Source of the DNA: Caldilineaceae bacterium SB0664_bin_27
GTDB taxonomy: Bacteria; Chloroflexota; Anaerolineae; Caldilineales; Caldilineaceae
Assembly: GCA_009838625.1 (NCBI GenBank)
Contig: VXRG01000042.1
Location: 1-43,679, forward strand
Length of the DNA: 43,679 nucleotides
Reading direction: 5' to 3'
In this document: positions 8,243 through 16,662 of the stretch, piece by piece
How the letters are laid out: every line of letters begins with the position of its first letter
Position numbering within the stretch: the stretch's first letter is position 1
The notes under the pieces: model-generated
The model's database searches: none
Seen by the model: the letters and a program-made list of their open reading frames with translations, nothing else
Told to the model about the DNA's origin: nothing
Program-made: the position numbers and the translations under genes

Positions 8243-8271
8243 AGTATACCATAGGGGCGGCGCGGAGACAC
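8243..8271 (-). promoter_or_regulatory. Extended -10 promoter for the minus-strand catabolic operon
   Basis: On the minus strand, TATACT (complement of 8243-8248) is preceded by TGG, giving an extended -10 element. A weak -35 (GTGTCT, complement of 8266-8271) lies at 17-base spacing. Transcription would start near 8236, about 105 bases before the cupin ATG. It lies in the short divergent gap between the cupin and the DinB-like gene. Confidence 0.5.
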
Positions 8272-8308
8272 GAAGTACCGTCCTATCTGAATGAATGGAG
8301 AACGAGAG

Positions 8309-8788
8309 ATGTCTGCAGAACGAAGGGACCACTGGAAGAAAAAACTCAGCGAATCCCGCGAGGCGCTGTTTGCGCTTCTCAACGGCCTCTCGCCAGAGCA
8401 GTGGCAGACGACGGTATTTGCCGAGGGTGACACATGGACGGTTGCTACCGTTGTCGCGCATCTGGTCGAGAGTGAACGGGGCATGAGCATCCACGTTCAC
8501 AAAATTCGCAAGGGGGAAGCCACGATCCCGGATGATTTCGATCTGGAGCGCTGGAACGCCGGCCTGACCCGCCGAACCGGGGATACTTCGCCGGAAGAGC
8601 TGATGGCCAACGCTGAAGCCACGCGCGCCAAGACGCTGGAGGTGATGGAATCTCTAGAAGACGGCGAGTGGACGCTGACCGGCCGGCACGCGTCGCGGGG
8701 AATGATCACGATTGACCAGTATTACGAAACGATCCATGCCCATGAGGTTGGGCATCTAAGTGACATACGCGCGGCGCTCGGCGAGTGA
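8309..8788 (+). CDS. DinB-like metal-dependent hydrolase/thiol-transferase fold protein
   Basis: This 159-residue four-helix-bundle protein belongs to the DinB/YfiT-like superfamily. The three metal-ligand histidines are in place: His51 in VVAHLVESE and His145 plus His149 in the C-terminal HAHEVGHLSDIRAALGE (HxxxH). Family members include bacillithiol or mycothiol S-transferases and maleylpyruvate isomerases; many remain uncharacterised. An ATG six codons earlier (8291) is possible, but ATG 8309 has a GGAGAACGAGAG leader and gives the usual family N-terminus. It is divergent from the cupin operon. Confidence 0.82.
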   Translation: MSAERRDHWKKKLSESREALFALLNGLSPEQWQTTVFAEGDTWTVATVVAHLVESERGMSIHVHKIRKGEATIPDDFDLERWNAGLTRRTGDTSPEELMANAEATRAKTLEVMESLEDGEWTLTGRHASRGMITIDQYYETIHAHEVGHLSDIRAALGE

Positions 8789-8865
8789 GGATGGAGTCAT
8801 TTCTTGATGCAATCCTTCGAGGGGATTCCTCAGTGGTAGACGATATTTGCCCTTCTGCACGGGTA

Positions 8866-8895
8866 TTGACATTGCGTTTCGCTCTGGTGCAAAAT
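8866..8895 (+). promoter_or_regulatory. Possible promoter of the toxin-antitoxin pair
   Basis: A perfect -35 TTGACA (8866-8871) is followed after 18 bases by CAAAAT (8890-8895). It lies about 115 bases before the antitoxin start. A second candidate -10, TACAAT at 8932-8937, has only a poor -35. Either could serve; the call is tentative. Confidence 0.4.
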
Positions 8896-9009
8896 GCCGT
8901 ACATCCAGTTAGAGGCATCTGCGAGAAGTGCTACAATGAGTGTACGCGTCTCAGGAAGTATGTGAGAACTCGCGTTTTCTTGTAGGTTTAGGAAGAGGAG
9001 GAAGGTAGT

Positions 9010-9249
9010 ATGATAACAAAGAATGTGAAAGCTACATTCTCAGGTGGTGTGCTCATACCGCAAGAGAGACTAGATCTCGAAGAGGGCGAAAATGTCGTCC
9101 TATCTATAGCAGGGCAACCGGTAAAGCGCTCCCTTGCAGCGCTTAGAGCTTCTGCGGGCGCGTGGGAAGGAACGCATGATCCGGAGGCACTAAAAGAGAA
9201 TATCTATTCTAATCGGCGTAAGAACTCTCGACCCCGGCCGAAGCTGTAA
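9010..9249 (+). CDS. AF2212-type (DUF104) antitoxin
   Basis: This 79-residue protein starts with the AF2212/DUF104 signature: VKATFSGGVLIPQERLDLEEGENVVLSI over residues 5-33 forms the small beta-barrel DNA- and toxin-binding fold. Family members pair with PIN-domain toxins, and here the VapC gene begins four bases after the stop codon. A strong GGAGG lies upstream of the ATG. It should neutralise the VapC RNase and repress the pair's promoter. The C-terminus is short and basic (RRKNSRPRPKL), as expected for a flexible toxin-wrapping tail. Confidence 0.85.
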   Translation: MITKNVKATFSGGVLIPQERLDLEEGENVVLSIAGQPVKRSLAALRASAGAWEGTHDPEALKENIYSNRRKNSRPRPKL

Positions 9250-9252
9250 GGC

Positions 9253-9645
9253 ATGCGCTACCTTGTAGACACTGACTGGGTCATAGACTATCTCCACGGA
9301 AGGGAACCAGTGGTCAGTCGTCTTTCACTTCTTGCTCCACAAGGGATAGGATTGAGTATCATTTCGCTTGCAGAATTGTACGAGGGAGTGTTCTTTTCTT
9401 CAGCGCCTCGGGAAAACGAGAAGGCGCTTCTCAATTTCCTGGATGGAGTCAACCTTCTGTACTTGAACCACAGTATTTGCCAGATATTCGCACGTGAACG
9501 GGGCCGGTTGAGGGCGGCAGGTAGGATCATCGGAGACTTCGACACGCTGATAGGTTCCACGGCCCTTTACCATGGGCTGACGCTGCTCACCAATAATCGC
9601 AGGCACTTTGAGCGTATGCAAGGATTGTCTATCTTATCGATATAG
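9253..9645 (+). CDS. vapC: VapC-type PIN-domain toxin (site-specific RNase)
   Basis: This 130-residue protein is a type II toxin of the VapC family, a Mg-dependent RNase that cuts tRNA or rRNA. The acidic active-site residues are present: Asp6 in YLVDTDWVIDYL, Glu41 in SLAELYEG and Asp97 in IGDFDTLIGSTA. The fourth position is Asn114/Asn115 in LTNNRRHFERM, a common variant. The length is typical. It follows the AF2212-type antitoxin by three bases, so the two are co-translated. All key residues are intact, so the toxin is probably active. Confidence 0.92.
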   Translation: MRYLVDTDWVIDYLHGREPVVSRLSLLAPQGIGLSIISLAELYEGVFFSSAPRENEKALLNFLDGVNLLYLNHSICQIFARERGRLRAAGRIIGDFDTLIGSTALYHGLTLLTNNRRHFERMQGLSILSI

Positions 9646-9754
9646 TAGGGGCATCTCCATTCTCCAAGCCCGCTAAAGGAACTGCTGCGCCCAATTCCCC
9701 AGCCAATCGTTCGCACACCACTCGGTAAGACCCGGAAGACGGCTGATCAACATA

Positions 9755-10912
9755 CTAGACAGCGAAACGCGCCACCGCTGCCTCATCGATCTCGACGCCC
9801 AGGCCAGGTTCCTGGGGCGCGGCAAAGCGTCCTTCCCGAGGGACCGGATAGAAGTGAGCGACGCTCCCCTTCCAATCGAGAGACTCGTGGCCGTGCTCCA
9901 TGATTTGAAAGTTGGGGATGGCCAGCGAGTAGTGAATCGTTGCGGCCACTGACAGGATGCCGCCGCCGCCCACGTGAGGGGCGATGGGCAGGTTGAAGCT
10001 ATCGCAGAGTGCGGCGATGCGCTTGCCCTCGGAGAGGCCGGTGCGGGCGACGTCGGGCATGGCGACGTCGAAGCCGCGCAGCGCAATCCAGTCGCGCCAC
10101 TCCCAGACGGTGCGCAGCCACTCGCCGGTGGCCACCTGCATTGAGAGAGCGCGGGCGATCTCGGCCTGTCCTCGGATGTCCTCCGGCTGGCACGGGGCTT
10201 CGAGCCATCGCACGCTCAGTTCCTCCAACCCTTTCCCCAGTTCGATGGCCTCCGACACATCGCGCGTGCCGTGCACATCTACCAGTAATTCGATCTCCGG
10301 CCCCACCGCTTTTCGCACTGCCTCGGCGACAGCCAGAATCTGCAGATTGGGCATGCGCAGGTGTAGCTTCAGAGAACGGTAACCCGCGTCGATGAGGAAT
10401 TTGGCTTGGTCGACGGCGGCGTCCGGCTCTGTCCCGCCCATACCTGCGTACACCTGCACGTCAGGGCGGAAGGCGCCGCCGAGAATCTTGTAGACCGGCT
10501 TGTTCAGGGCTTTTCCCAGCAGGTCGTAGAGGGCCAGGTCGACGGCGGCCAGTGCATCGACGTAGAAGCCGGTCACGTGGCCGCGCTCGCGCATGGCGCT
10601 GTACAGGCGGTACCAGATATACTCCACGTCGAATGGGTCCCTGCCCAGCAGAAGAGGCACGCACAGCTCCTCCACGATTGCGGCAGTAGCGCGGGGCGCG
10701 ACCGGCGCTTGCCCTTCCCCCCAACCGACCAGACCATCGTCGGTCTCCAGGCGCACCAGGCAGGTCTCGTGGTTACGGGAGTAGATCGAAGTCCAGGCAT
10801 CCGCGGCGATCGTGTAGTCGCCGTAGGCCTCGACCTGGTCGTCGACTGCTCGAGAAACATCCCCGACCGGGGGAATCTTGATTGCATACGCTTGGACTGA
10901 GGCAATGCGCAT
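9755..10912 (-). CDS. Enolase-superfamily (mandelate racemase/muconate lactonizing type) dehydratase or racemase
   Basis: This 385-residue protein has the two-domain architecture of the mandelate racemase subgroup. The N-terminal capping domain runs to about residue 130 and is followed by a modified TIM barrel. Metal ligands appear in order: Asp in LLVDVHG, Glu in RWLEAP and Glu in VATGEW. The first catalytic segment is KxH (SLKLHLRM) rather than the classical KxK. The His of PHVGGGG and Glu of QIMEHG fit the second acid/base side. Members mostly dehydrate acid sugars. The true start is ATG 10912, 11 bases after GGAG; the open frame extends another 85 codons upstream across the promoter. It is transcribed away from the cox cluster. 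Confidence 0.88.
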   Translation of the reverse strand: MRIASVQAYAIKIPPVGDVSRAVDDQVEAYGDYTIAADAWTSIYSRNHETCLVRLETDDGLVGWGEGQAPVAPRATAAIVEELCVPLLLGRDPFDVEYIWYRLYSAMRERGHVTGFYVDALAAVDLALYDLLGKALNKPVYKILGGAFRPDVQVYAGMGGTEPDAAVDQAKFLIDAGYRSLKLHLRMPNLQILAVAEAVRKAVGPEIELLVDVHGTRDVSEAIELGKGLEELSVRWLEAPCQPEDIRGQAEIARALSMQVATGEWLRTVWEWRDWIALRGFDVAMPDVARTGLSEGKRIAALCDSFNLPIAPHVGGGGILSVAATIHYSLAIPNFQIMEHGHESLDWKGSVAHFYPVPREGRFAAPQEPGLGVEIDEAAVARFAV

Positions 10913-11015
10913 AGTCTGCTCCGCAAATAGTGGGGCGCGGCGGCTAGGAATTGCTGAGGCGTTCAGTTCCGTTACATTGTAGCAGCCCTGAATCCTGAAT
11001 GAGCCTTCGCCCAGC

Positions 11016-11044
11016 ACTATACGCGATTCTTCTTCCCCAGACAA
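11016..11044 (-). promoter_or_regulatory. Promoter of the enolase-superfamily gene
   Basis: On the minus strand, TTGTCT (complement of 11039-11044) and TATAGT (complement of 11016-11021) are separated by 17 bases. The predicted start is near 11009, giving a leader of about 97 bases. It lies in the 517-base divergent gap (10913-11429) shared with the cox operon promoter; I saw no further gene in that gap. Confidence 0.55.
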
Positions 11045-11196
11045 GGAAAGCTCTCTTGCCAGCCGAATACGCGATTTCCACGGCGTGGTCTCAGAGACGG
11101 CTGAGCATCCATGGATTGGGTTGTAGACACCGTTTTCTTCAGCACGAGAAGCCTTAAGAAACCCCAATTCTGACGTAAACGTGGGATTGGCGTTGC

Positions 11197-11225
11197 TTGC
11201 CCTTATTTTTGCAGTGCGCTATAAT
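11197..11225 (+). promoter_or_regulatory. Promoter of the cox operon
   Basis: TTGCCC (11197-11202) and a perfect TATAAT (11220-11225) are separated by 17 bases. The predicted start near 11232 leaves an untranslated leader of about 200 bases before coxG, long enough to carry regulation. No riboswitch class was recognised in it. Confidence 0.65.
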
Positions 11226-11429
11226 CTGGCGAATTACAACCGGAACGGAATCTCATAATCCTCATATCCGTGCCGGGGCCCGGGTCTGCGACATTTTCGG
11301 CAATGTTTCATAACCGATTCTGACAAGAGTTCGACGGACGGGTTTATTCTTCCACTCACACTTCAGAACCTCTAAAACTACGATTCTTCGATTATGAGAA
11401 GGCAATAGCAAGAAAGAGCACTGATAAAC

Positions 11430-12188
11430 ATGGTCAAATTGGCGGGCACACACAATTTTGACGCTCCCAAAAGCGAGGTATGGGAAGCGCTGTTGGATCC
11501 AGACGTGCTTTCGCGGATTCTGCCTGGCTGCAAAAAGCTGGACAAGACCGCAGACAATGAATTCAGCGGCGAGATCAGCATTCGCGTGGGGCCTGTGCAG
11601 GGCAGTTTCAACGGCAAGGTCACGCTGGATGACATCGATCCCCCCAATGGGTACCGCATGGAGATCGCGGGCCAGGGTCGGCCCGGTTATGTCAAGGGCG
11701 TGGGAACGCTGCGTCTGGAGGGCGACGGCCCGACAACCCTGCATTACGACGGTGATGCTCAGTTGAGTGGGCGCATCGCCAGCGTGGGTCAGCGTCTGGT
11801 TGACAGCACGGCGCGGTCGCTTACCCGGCAGGGGTTGCAGTCGCTGGAGAACATCATCGCCGCCCGCCTTCAGCCGGCGCCGGCTGAAGTTGAAGCGGGG
11901 GATGCTGGGGCGGCGCCTTCGAACGGCACGCAAGCGGCCACCGAAACGGGTGCTGCGCCCGCCGCGCGTGGTCCGGCTCCCCAGGAAAGTTCCGCTGCTG
12001 CGGCGGCACAGCCTGATGCAGCAACACCCTCGACAATGGAAGTGGGTATCAACGTGGCCAAAGATGTAGCCGCAGACCTTGCCAAAGAGATTCAGAAAAA
12101 CGGCAACACTCGCAAGGTCCTCTACATCCTGGCCGGTTTCGCCGCCTTGGTTTGGATGTGGCGGCAACTATTCGGCAAAGCCAAATAG
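11430..12188 (+). CDS. coxG: CO dehydrogenase subunit G family protein (CoxG, membrane anchor)
   Basis: This 252-residue protein opens with a CoxG/SRPBCC domain: GTHNFDAPKSEVWEALLDPDVLSRILPGCKKLDK, then VGPVQGSFNGKVTL and VGQRLVDSTARSL. A low-complexity Ala/Pro/Glu linker (about residues 148-195) leads to an amphipathic stretch and a C-terminal membrane anchor (LYILAGFAALVWMW). CoxG proteins recruit molybdenum-hydroxylase CO dehydrogenases to the inner face of the cytoplasmic membrane, which this tail would do. It is the first gene of the cox run. The Shine-Dalgarno is weak (AAGAAAGAGC). Confidence 0.9.
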   Translation: MVKLAGTHNFDAPKSEVWEALLDPDVLSRILPGCKKLDKTADNEFSGEISIRVGPVQGSFNGKVTLDDIDPPNGYRMEIAGQGRPGYVKGVGTLRLEGDGPTTLHYDGDAQLSGRIASVGQRLVDSTARSLTRQGLQSLENIIAARLQPAPAEVEAGDAGAAPSNGTQAATETGAAPAARGPAPQESSAAAAAQPDAATPSTMEVGINVAKDVAADLAKEIQKNGNTRKVLYILAGFAALVWMWRQLFGKAK

Positions 12189-12227
12189 ATCGGATTTCTT
12201 CAGAGCTCTAAAAGAGGAGGAAGCTCT

Positions 12228-12695
12228 ATGGGTATATCCATCGAATTGGAGGTCAATGGCGCAAGCGTCAGTAAGGACGTAGAGCCAAGGCTGCTTCTAG
12301 CGCATCTCCTGCGCGAGGAACTGGGCCTTACGGGCACGAAGATCGGCTGTGACACGAGCCAGTGCGGCTCTTGCACGATCCTGCTCGATGGGCAGGCGGT
12401 CAAGTCTTGCACCGTGCTGGCGGTTCAGGCAGACGGCAGCGAGATCACAACGATCGAGGGCTTGTCCAACGGGGAGTATCATCCGGTGCAGCAGGCCTTC
12501 TGGGACAACCATGGGCTGCAATGCGGTTTCTGCACACCGGGCATGATCATCTCCTGCGTCGACCTGCTGGGCACCAACCCACAGCCGAGCGAAGATGAGA
12601 TTCGCCACGGGCTGGAGGGGAATCTGTGCCGCTGCACCGGTTACCACAATATCGTGCGTGCGGTGCAGGATGCCGCCGAAACGATGAACGGCTAG
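12228..12695 (+). CDS. coxS: Molybdenum hydroxylase small subunit, [2Fe-2S] (CoxS-like)
   Basis: This 155-residue subunit carries both iron-sulfur clusters of a xanthine oxidase-family enzyme. The plant-ferredoxin-type N-terminal cluster uses Cys41, Cys46, Cys49 and Cys61 ([10 protein letters not shown]...C). The helical C-terminal cluster uses Cys99, Cys102, Cys134 and Cys136 (CGFCTPG...CRCTGY). It passes electrons from the molybdopterin site of CoxL to the FAD of CoxM. AGGAGG precedes the ATG. The next gene, coxL, begins 15 bases after its stop. Confidence 0.95.
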   Translation: MGISIELEVNGASVSKDVEPRLLLAHLLREELGLTGTKIGCDTSQCGSCTILLDGQAVKSCTVLAVQADGSEITTIEGLSNGEYHPVQQAFWDNHGLQCGFCTPGMIISCVDLLGTNPQPSEDEIRHGLEGNLCRCTGYHNIVRAVQDAAETMNG

Positions 12696-12710
12696 AGGAG
12701 GAACCAGAAT

Positions 12711-15071
12711 ATGGCAGGTGAAAGCAATGGCGCGGGTGTATTCGGTTCATCCATCCGCCGACGAGAGGACCCTGAGCTGATTACCGGCCAGGCAAAATAC
12801 ACAGACGATCTGCAGCTGCCAAACACGGCCCACTGCACAATATTGCGAAGCGACTACGCTCACGCAAAGATCAACAGCATCGACGCCAGCGCAGCCGAGG
12901 CATTGGACGGCGTTATTGCCGTCTACACGGCCGCGGATATTGCCGATAGCGGTGTACCCGGCGGCATCCCCGTCGGCTGGCTGCTGCCGGACATGGTGAT
13001 CCCGGAACACTTCATGCTGGCGAAGGATACCACGCGCTATGTCGGTGACGGCGTGGCCATCGTGGTCGCAGAGGACCAGTACACTGCGCATGACGCGCTT
13101 GAGCTGATTTACGTCGACTACGATCCCCGCGACGGTATTGCCGATCCGAAAAAAGCGACGGAAGACGGAGCGCCGCTTGTCCATGACGAGGCGCCCAACA
13201 ACATCGCCTTCGACTGGGAGATCGGCGACAAGGAGATGACGGACGCCGCATTTGCCAACGCCGCGCACGTCGCCAGCCTGGACATCGTCAACAATCGCCT
13301 GATTCCCAACGCGATGGAGCCGCGCTCAGCGCTGGCCGACTACAACAGCATCACTGGCGAGCTCGTGCTCTACATGACGACTCAGAATCCCCACATCCAC
13401 CGGCTGCTGATGAGCCTGGCTTCGCTGGGCCTGCCGGAGCACAAGATCCGGGTGATCGCGCCCGAGGTTGGCGGCGGATTCGGCAGCAAGATCCATCACT
13501 ACGCCGATGAGGCGATCGCGGCGTGGGCGTCGATGCAGCTCGGCCGCCCGGTCAAGTGGACCGCAACGCGCACGGAGACCTACCTGACCGATGCGCACGG
13601 CCGCGACCACGTTACGCACGCTGAGATGGCTATCGACGCGAACGGGAAGTTCATCGGGCTGCGAGTCGATACATACGCGGCCATGGGTGCCTATCTGTCC
13701 ACTTTTGCGCCGGCAGTGCCAACCTATCTGTACGGCACACTGATGTCGGGCGAATACGATCTGCCGGCCATCTACTGCCACGTTTACGGCGTATTCACGC
13801 ACACGGTACCCGTTGACGCCTACCGCGGCGCGGGCCGGCCCGAAGCCACCTTCGTGGTCGAGCGCCTGGTGGACGAGGCCGCGCGCGTTACTGGCCTTGA
13901 CCCGGCCGAGATTCGCCGCCGCAATTTCGTTCCGCCGGACAACTTCCCCTTCCAGACACAGGTTGCGCTTGCCTATGACAGCGGCAACTACGAAGGGGCA
14001 CTGGACAAGGCGCTCGAGGCAATCGGATACGACGACTTCCGCAACGAGCAGGCTGCGGCCAGGGAACAGGGCAAGTACCTCGGCATCGGCCTTTCAACCT
14101 ACATCGAAGCCTGCGGTTTGGCCCCGTCAGCAGTAGTCGGGTCGCTTGGCGCCCAGGCCGGTCAGTGGGAGAGCGCCGTCGTGCGCGTTCACGCTACCGG
14201 CAAAGTGACGGTTTACAGCGGCTGTTCCGGTCACGGGCAAGGCCACGAGACCACCTACGCGCAGATCGTTGCCAGCGCGCTGGGCGTACCTTACGAAGAC
14301 ATCGACGTGATCGAAGGCGATTCCGGCGTCATGCCCCACGGCTGGGGCACGTACGGTAGCCGCAGCGCGGCGACAGGCGGCAGCGCGATCGCTTCAGCAG
14401 CCGAGAAGGTTGTTAACAAGGCAAAGACCATCGCGGCCCACCTGCTGGAAGCCGCCGAGGAGGACCTCGAGTTTGAAGACGGGAACTTCTTCGTCAAGGG
14501 CTCGCCGGACCAGGCGCAATCGCTGCCGGATGTTGCCTTGCAGGCGTATCTCGCCCATAATCTGCCGAAGGGGATCGAGCCGGCTTTAGAGGCGACCAGC
14601 TTCTACGATCCGGAGAACTTCGTATACCCGTTTGGCACGCACATCGCGGTCGTCGAGGTTTGCGCCAATACCGGCCATGTGGAATTGACCCGCTATCTGG
14701 CGGTCGACGACGTGGGCAACGTCATCAACCCGATGATTGTGGATGGACAGGTTCATGGCGGCATCGCGCAGGGTGTCGGTCAGTCTCTCTATGAGACCGC
14801 AGTGTACGACGAAGGCGCCAATCTGCTCAGCGGAACGATGCTGGACTATGCGGTGCCCAAGGCCCACTTCCTGCCCTCCTTCGAAACCGACCGAACGGTG
14901 ACACCTTGCCCCCACAACCCGCTGGGCGTCAAAGGTGTCGGCGAAGCGGGCACAATCGCCTCTCCGGCAGCCGTGGTCAACGCCGTTGTTGACGCGCTTT
15001 CGCCTTTCGGCGTGGCGCACATCGATATGCCGGTAACGTCGGAAAAGGTCTGGAACGCGATAAACAACTAG
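12711..15071 (+). CDS. coxL: Molybdenum hydroxylase large subunit, form II CoxL-like
   Basis: This 786-residue molybdopterin-cytosine-dinucleotide subunit is full length. Recognisable parts are FGSSIRRREDPELITGQAKYTDD at the N-terminus, the EVGGGFGSKI molybdopterin loop, GHGQGHETTYAQI and the C-terminal GVKGVGEAGTIA with the active-site Glu745. The active-site loop reads AYRGAGR (residues 370-376). Proven aerobic CO dehydrogenases (form I) have AYXCSFR with the copper-binding cysteine; this is the form II pattern, which lacks it. Activity on CO is therefore doubtful; an aldehyde, purine or other heterocycle is as likely. AGGAGG supports the start. It lies in the order G-S-L-M with complete maturation genes downstream. 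Confidence 0.95.
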   Translation: MAGESNGAGVFGSSIRRREDPELITGQAKYTDDLQLPNTAHCTILRSDYAHAKINSIDASAAEALDGVIAVYTAADIADSGVPGGIPVGWLLPDMVIPEHFMLAKDTTRYVGDGVAIVVAEDQYTAHDALELIYVDYDPRDGIADPKKATEDGAPLVHDEAPNNIAFDWEIGDKEMTDAAFANAAHVASLDIVNNRLIPNAMEPRSALADYNSITGELVLYMTTQNPHIHRLLMSLASLGLPEHKIRVIAPEVGGGFGSKIHHYADEAIAAWASMQLGRPVKWTATRTETYLTDAHGRDHVTHAEMAIDANGKFIGLRVDTYAAMGAYLSTFAPAVPTYLYGTLMSGEYDLPAIYCHVYGVFTHTVPVDAYRGAGRPEATFVVERLVDEAARVTGLDPAEIRRRNFVPPDNFPFQTQVALAYDSGNYEGALDKALEAIGYDDFRNEQAAAREQGKYLGIGLSTYIEACGLAPSAVVGSLGAQAGQWESAVVRVHATGKVTVYSGCSGHGQGHETTYAQIVASALGVPYEDIDVIEGDSGVMPHGWGTYGSRSAATGGSAIASAAEKVVNKAKTIAAHLLEAAEEDLEFEDGNFFVKGSPDQAQSLPDVALQAYLAHNLPKGIEPALEATSFYDPENFVYPFGTHIAVVEVCANTGHVELTRYLAVDDVGNVINPMIVDGQVHGGIAQGVGQSLYETAVYDEGANLLSGTMLDYAVPKAHFLPSFETDRTVTPCPHNPLGVKGVGEAGTIASPAAVVNAVVDALSPFGVAHIDMPVTSEKVWNAINN

Positions 15072-15169
15072 AGTTTTTAGTTTCTGGCTTTGGTTTTTGG
15101 TTGTAAGTCGTTCGCATGCCTATCAAGGCGAAAACTGAAGACTAAGAGCTCAAAACTAAGGAGAACCGA

Positions 15170-16027
15170 ATGTATCCATCCAAATTCGATTACCACCGTC
15201 CGTCCTCTGTGGAGGAGGCGGTTCAGATCCTTTCCAGCAATCCGGATGCCAAAGTCCTGGCCGGCGGGCACAGCCTGATCCCGGTGATGAAGCTGCGCTT
15301 GGCCGCGCCTGCTGCGCTGGTCGATATCGGACGCATCGGGGCATTGCAGGGCATCAGTCGGTCCAATGGCAGTCTGCGCATCGGCGCATGTGTCACCTAC
15401 AATGAAATCGCCAACTCAGCTGACGTGCAGGCAGCTGCCCCTGCCCTGGCAGAGGCGGCCGGCCAGATCGGCGACCGGCAGGTTCGTTACCGGGGCACCA
15501 TCGGCGGGAACCTCTCCCATGCCGACCCGGCTTCGGATCTACCGGCGGCTGCGCTGGCACTGGGGGCGACACTGCACGTAACCGGCACTGGAGGCAGTCG
15601 CTCGGTCAGCGCCTCCGACTTCTTCGTCGACCTGATGATGACCGCCTTGCAGCCGGATGAGATCCTCACAGGGGTGGAAGTTCCGGTAGCCCAGGCGGGG
15701 ACCGGTTCGGCCTACGCCAAATGGGAGCACCCGGCCTCCGGTTACGCGCTGTGCGGTGCGGCCGCGGTCGTGACACGCGGCGCTGGCGGCAATTGCACCA
15801 GCGCCAGCCTCTGCTTCAACGGCGTCTCTTCCACTGCTGTGGCGGCGACCGGAGTAGCGGCCGGTCTGGTCGGCTCCGATCTGAGCGATGCAGCAATTGA
15901 TAGTGCGGTCGGCAACCTGTCGATTCCTGACGCGACCGGCGACATGTTTGCATCGGCCGGCTATCGCCAGGAGTTGGCCAAAGTGATGGGCGCGAGGGCT
16001 CTTCGCACGGCAAGAGACAGAGCGTAA
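15170..16027 (+). CDS. coxM: Molybdenum hydroxylase medium subunit, FAD-binding (CoxM-like)
   Basis: This 285-residue subunit binds FAD and delivers electrons to the respiratory chain. It has the two diagnostic flavin loops: AGGHSLIPVMKLR from residue 31 and TIGGNLSHADPASDLPA from residue 110. A C-terminal CO_deh_flav_C domain follows. Length and layout are standard. AAGGAG precedes the ATG. The 98 bases between coxL and coxM are a degenerate repeat-like stretch of TTTTAGTTT/AAAACTAA words. Confidence 0.94.
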   Translation: MYPSKFDYHRPSSVEEAVQILSSNPDAKVLAGGHSLIPVMKLRLAAPAALVDIGRIGALQGISRSNGSLRIGACVTYNEIANSADVQAAAPALAEAAGQIGDRQVRYRGTIGGNLSHADPASDLPAAALALGATLHVTGTGGSRSVSASDFFVDLMMTALQPDEILTGVEVPVAQAGTGSAYAKWEHPASGYALCGAAAVVTRGAGGNCTSASLCFNGVSSTAVAATGVAAGLVGSDLSDAAIDSAVGNLSIPDATGDMFASAGYRQELAKVMGARALRTARDRA

Positions 16028-16048
16028 AGTCTGGAAGTGAGAAACGGG

Positions 16049-16106
16049 GAGTGAGGATTGAGAACCATGGAGCGGTGACTGACGGTAGTTCCCGCTCCAC
16101 TCACTC
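16049..16106. repeat. Nested inverted repeat at the coxM / P-loop gene junction
   Basis: GAGTGAG (16049-16055) pairs with CTCACTC (16100-16106), and inside it GGAGCGG (16069-16075) pairs with CCGCTCC (16092-16098). The result is a two-step stem-loop straddling the proposed start of the next gene. The same GAGTGA/TCACTC words recur at the coxD/coxE junction. Confidence 0.6.
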
Positions 16107-16662
16107 TTCTTCAGTCTCCCTTCGTCTCGTCGTAATCGGCGTCAGCGGCTCGGGCAAGACGACGTTTGCAGGGCAGGTAGCCCGGAAGTTGTCTCTGCCT
16201 CATATCGAGTTGGATGCACTCTACTGGGAACCGGACTGGCAAGCTTCGTCCAGGCCGGTTTTTCGCGGGCGCGTGCAGGCGGCGACGGCAGCGGATGCCT
16301 GGGTAGTGGACGGCAACTACAGCCAGAGCCGGGACATCGTCTGGAGCCGTGCCTCCCACCTTGTTTGGCTGGACTACAGTCTGCCCAGAGTCATGTGGCG
16401 CGTCGTTTCACGAACCGTTCGCCGCATCTTTTCGCGGCAGGAACTATGGAGTGGCAATCGCGAATCCTGGCGGGGCTCTTTAGGACGCGACAGCATCGTT
16501 TGGTATGCTTTATCCAATTATCGCCGTCGCCGAAGGGAGTATCCGGCGCTCCTGGCCGGCGAAGAGTTTGAACACCTGACAGTGTACCGGTTCAACAGGC
16601 CGCAGGAAGCCTCACACTGGCTGCAGTCACTACTTCAACCCAATACAGCGGCGCGCCAATGA
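16051..16662 (+). CDS. P-loop kinase-like ATPase (adenylate-kinase/topology-modulation type)
   Basis: This 203-residue protein has a Walker A motif GVSGSGKTTFA near residue 30 and then LPHIELDALYWEPDW, a pattern shared by small kinase-like proteins of the FlaR/topology-modulation group. WVVDGNYSQSRDIVW and LVWLDYSLPRVMWRVVSRTVRR complete the type; an Arg-rich lid follows. The true substrate is unknown. It is unusual inside a cox operon, between coxM and coxD, and overlaps coxD by four bases (ATGA). The start is uncertain: GTG 16051 lies in a nested hairpin, GTG 16075 is an alternative, and the first 25 residues look like translated repeat rather than protein domain. Confidence 0.78.
   Translation: MRIENHGAVTDGSSRSTHSSSVSLRLVVIGVSGSGKTTFAGQVARKLSLPHIELDALYWEPDWQASSRPVFRGRVQAATAADAWVVDGNYSQSRDIVWSRASHLVWLDYSLPRVMWRVVSRTVRRIFSRQELWSGNRESWRGSLGRDSIVWYALSNYRRRRREYPALLAGEEFEHLTVYRFNRPQEASHWLQSLLQPNTAARQ

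Noticed and set aside
8785..8985. Plus-strand 66-residue open frame overlapping the end of the DinB-like gene.
   Set aside because: It crosses a good promoter match for the toxin-antitoxin pair and shows no family features, so I treat it as non-coding.
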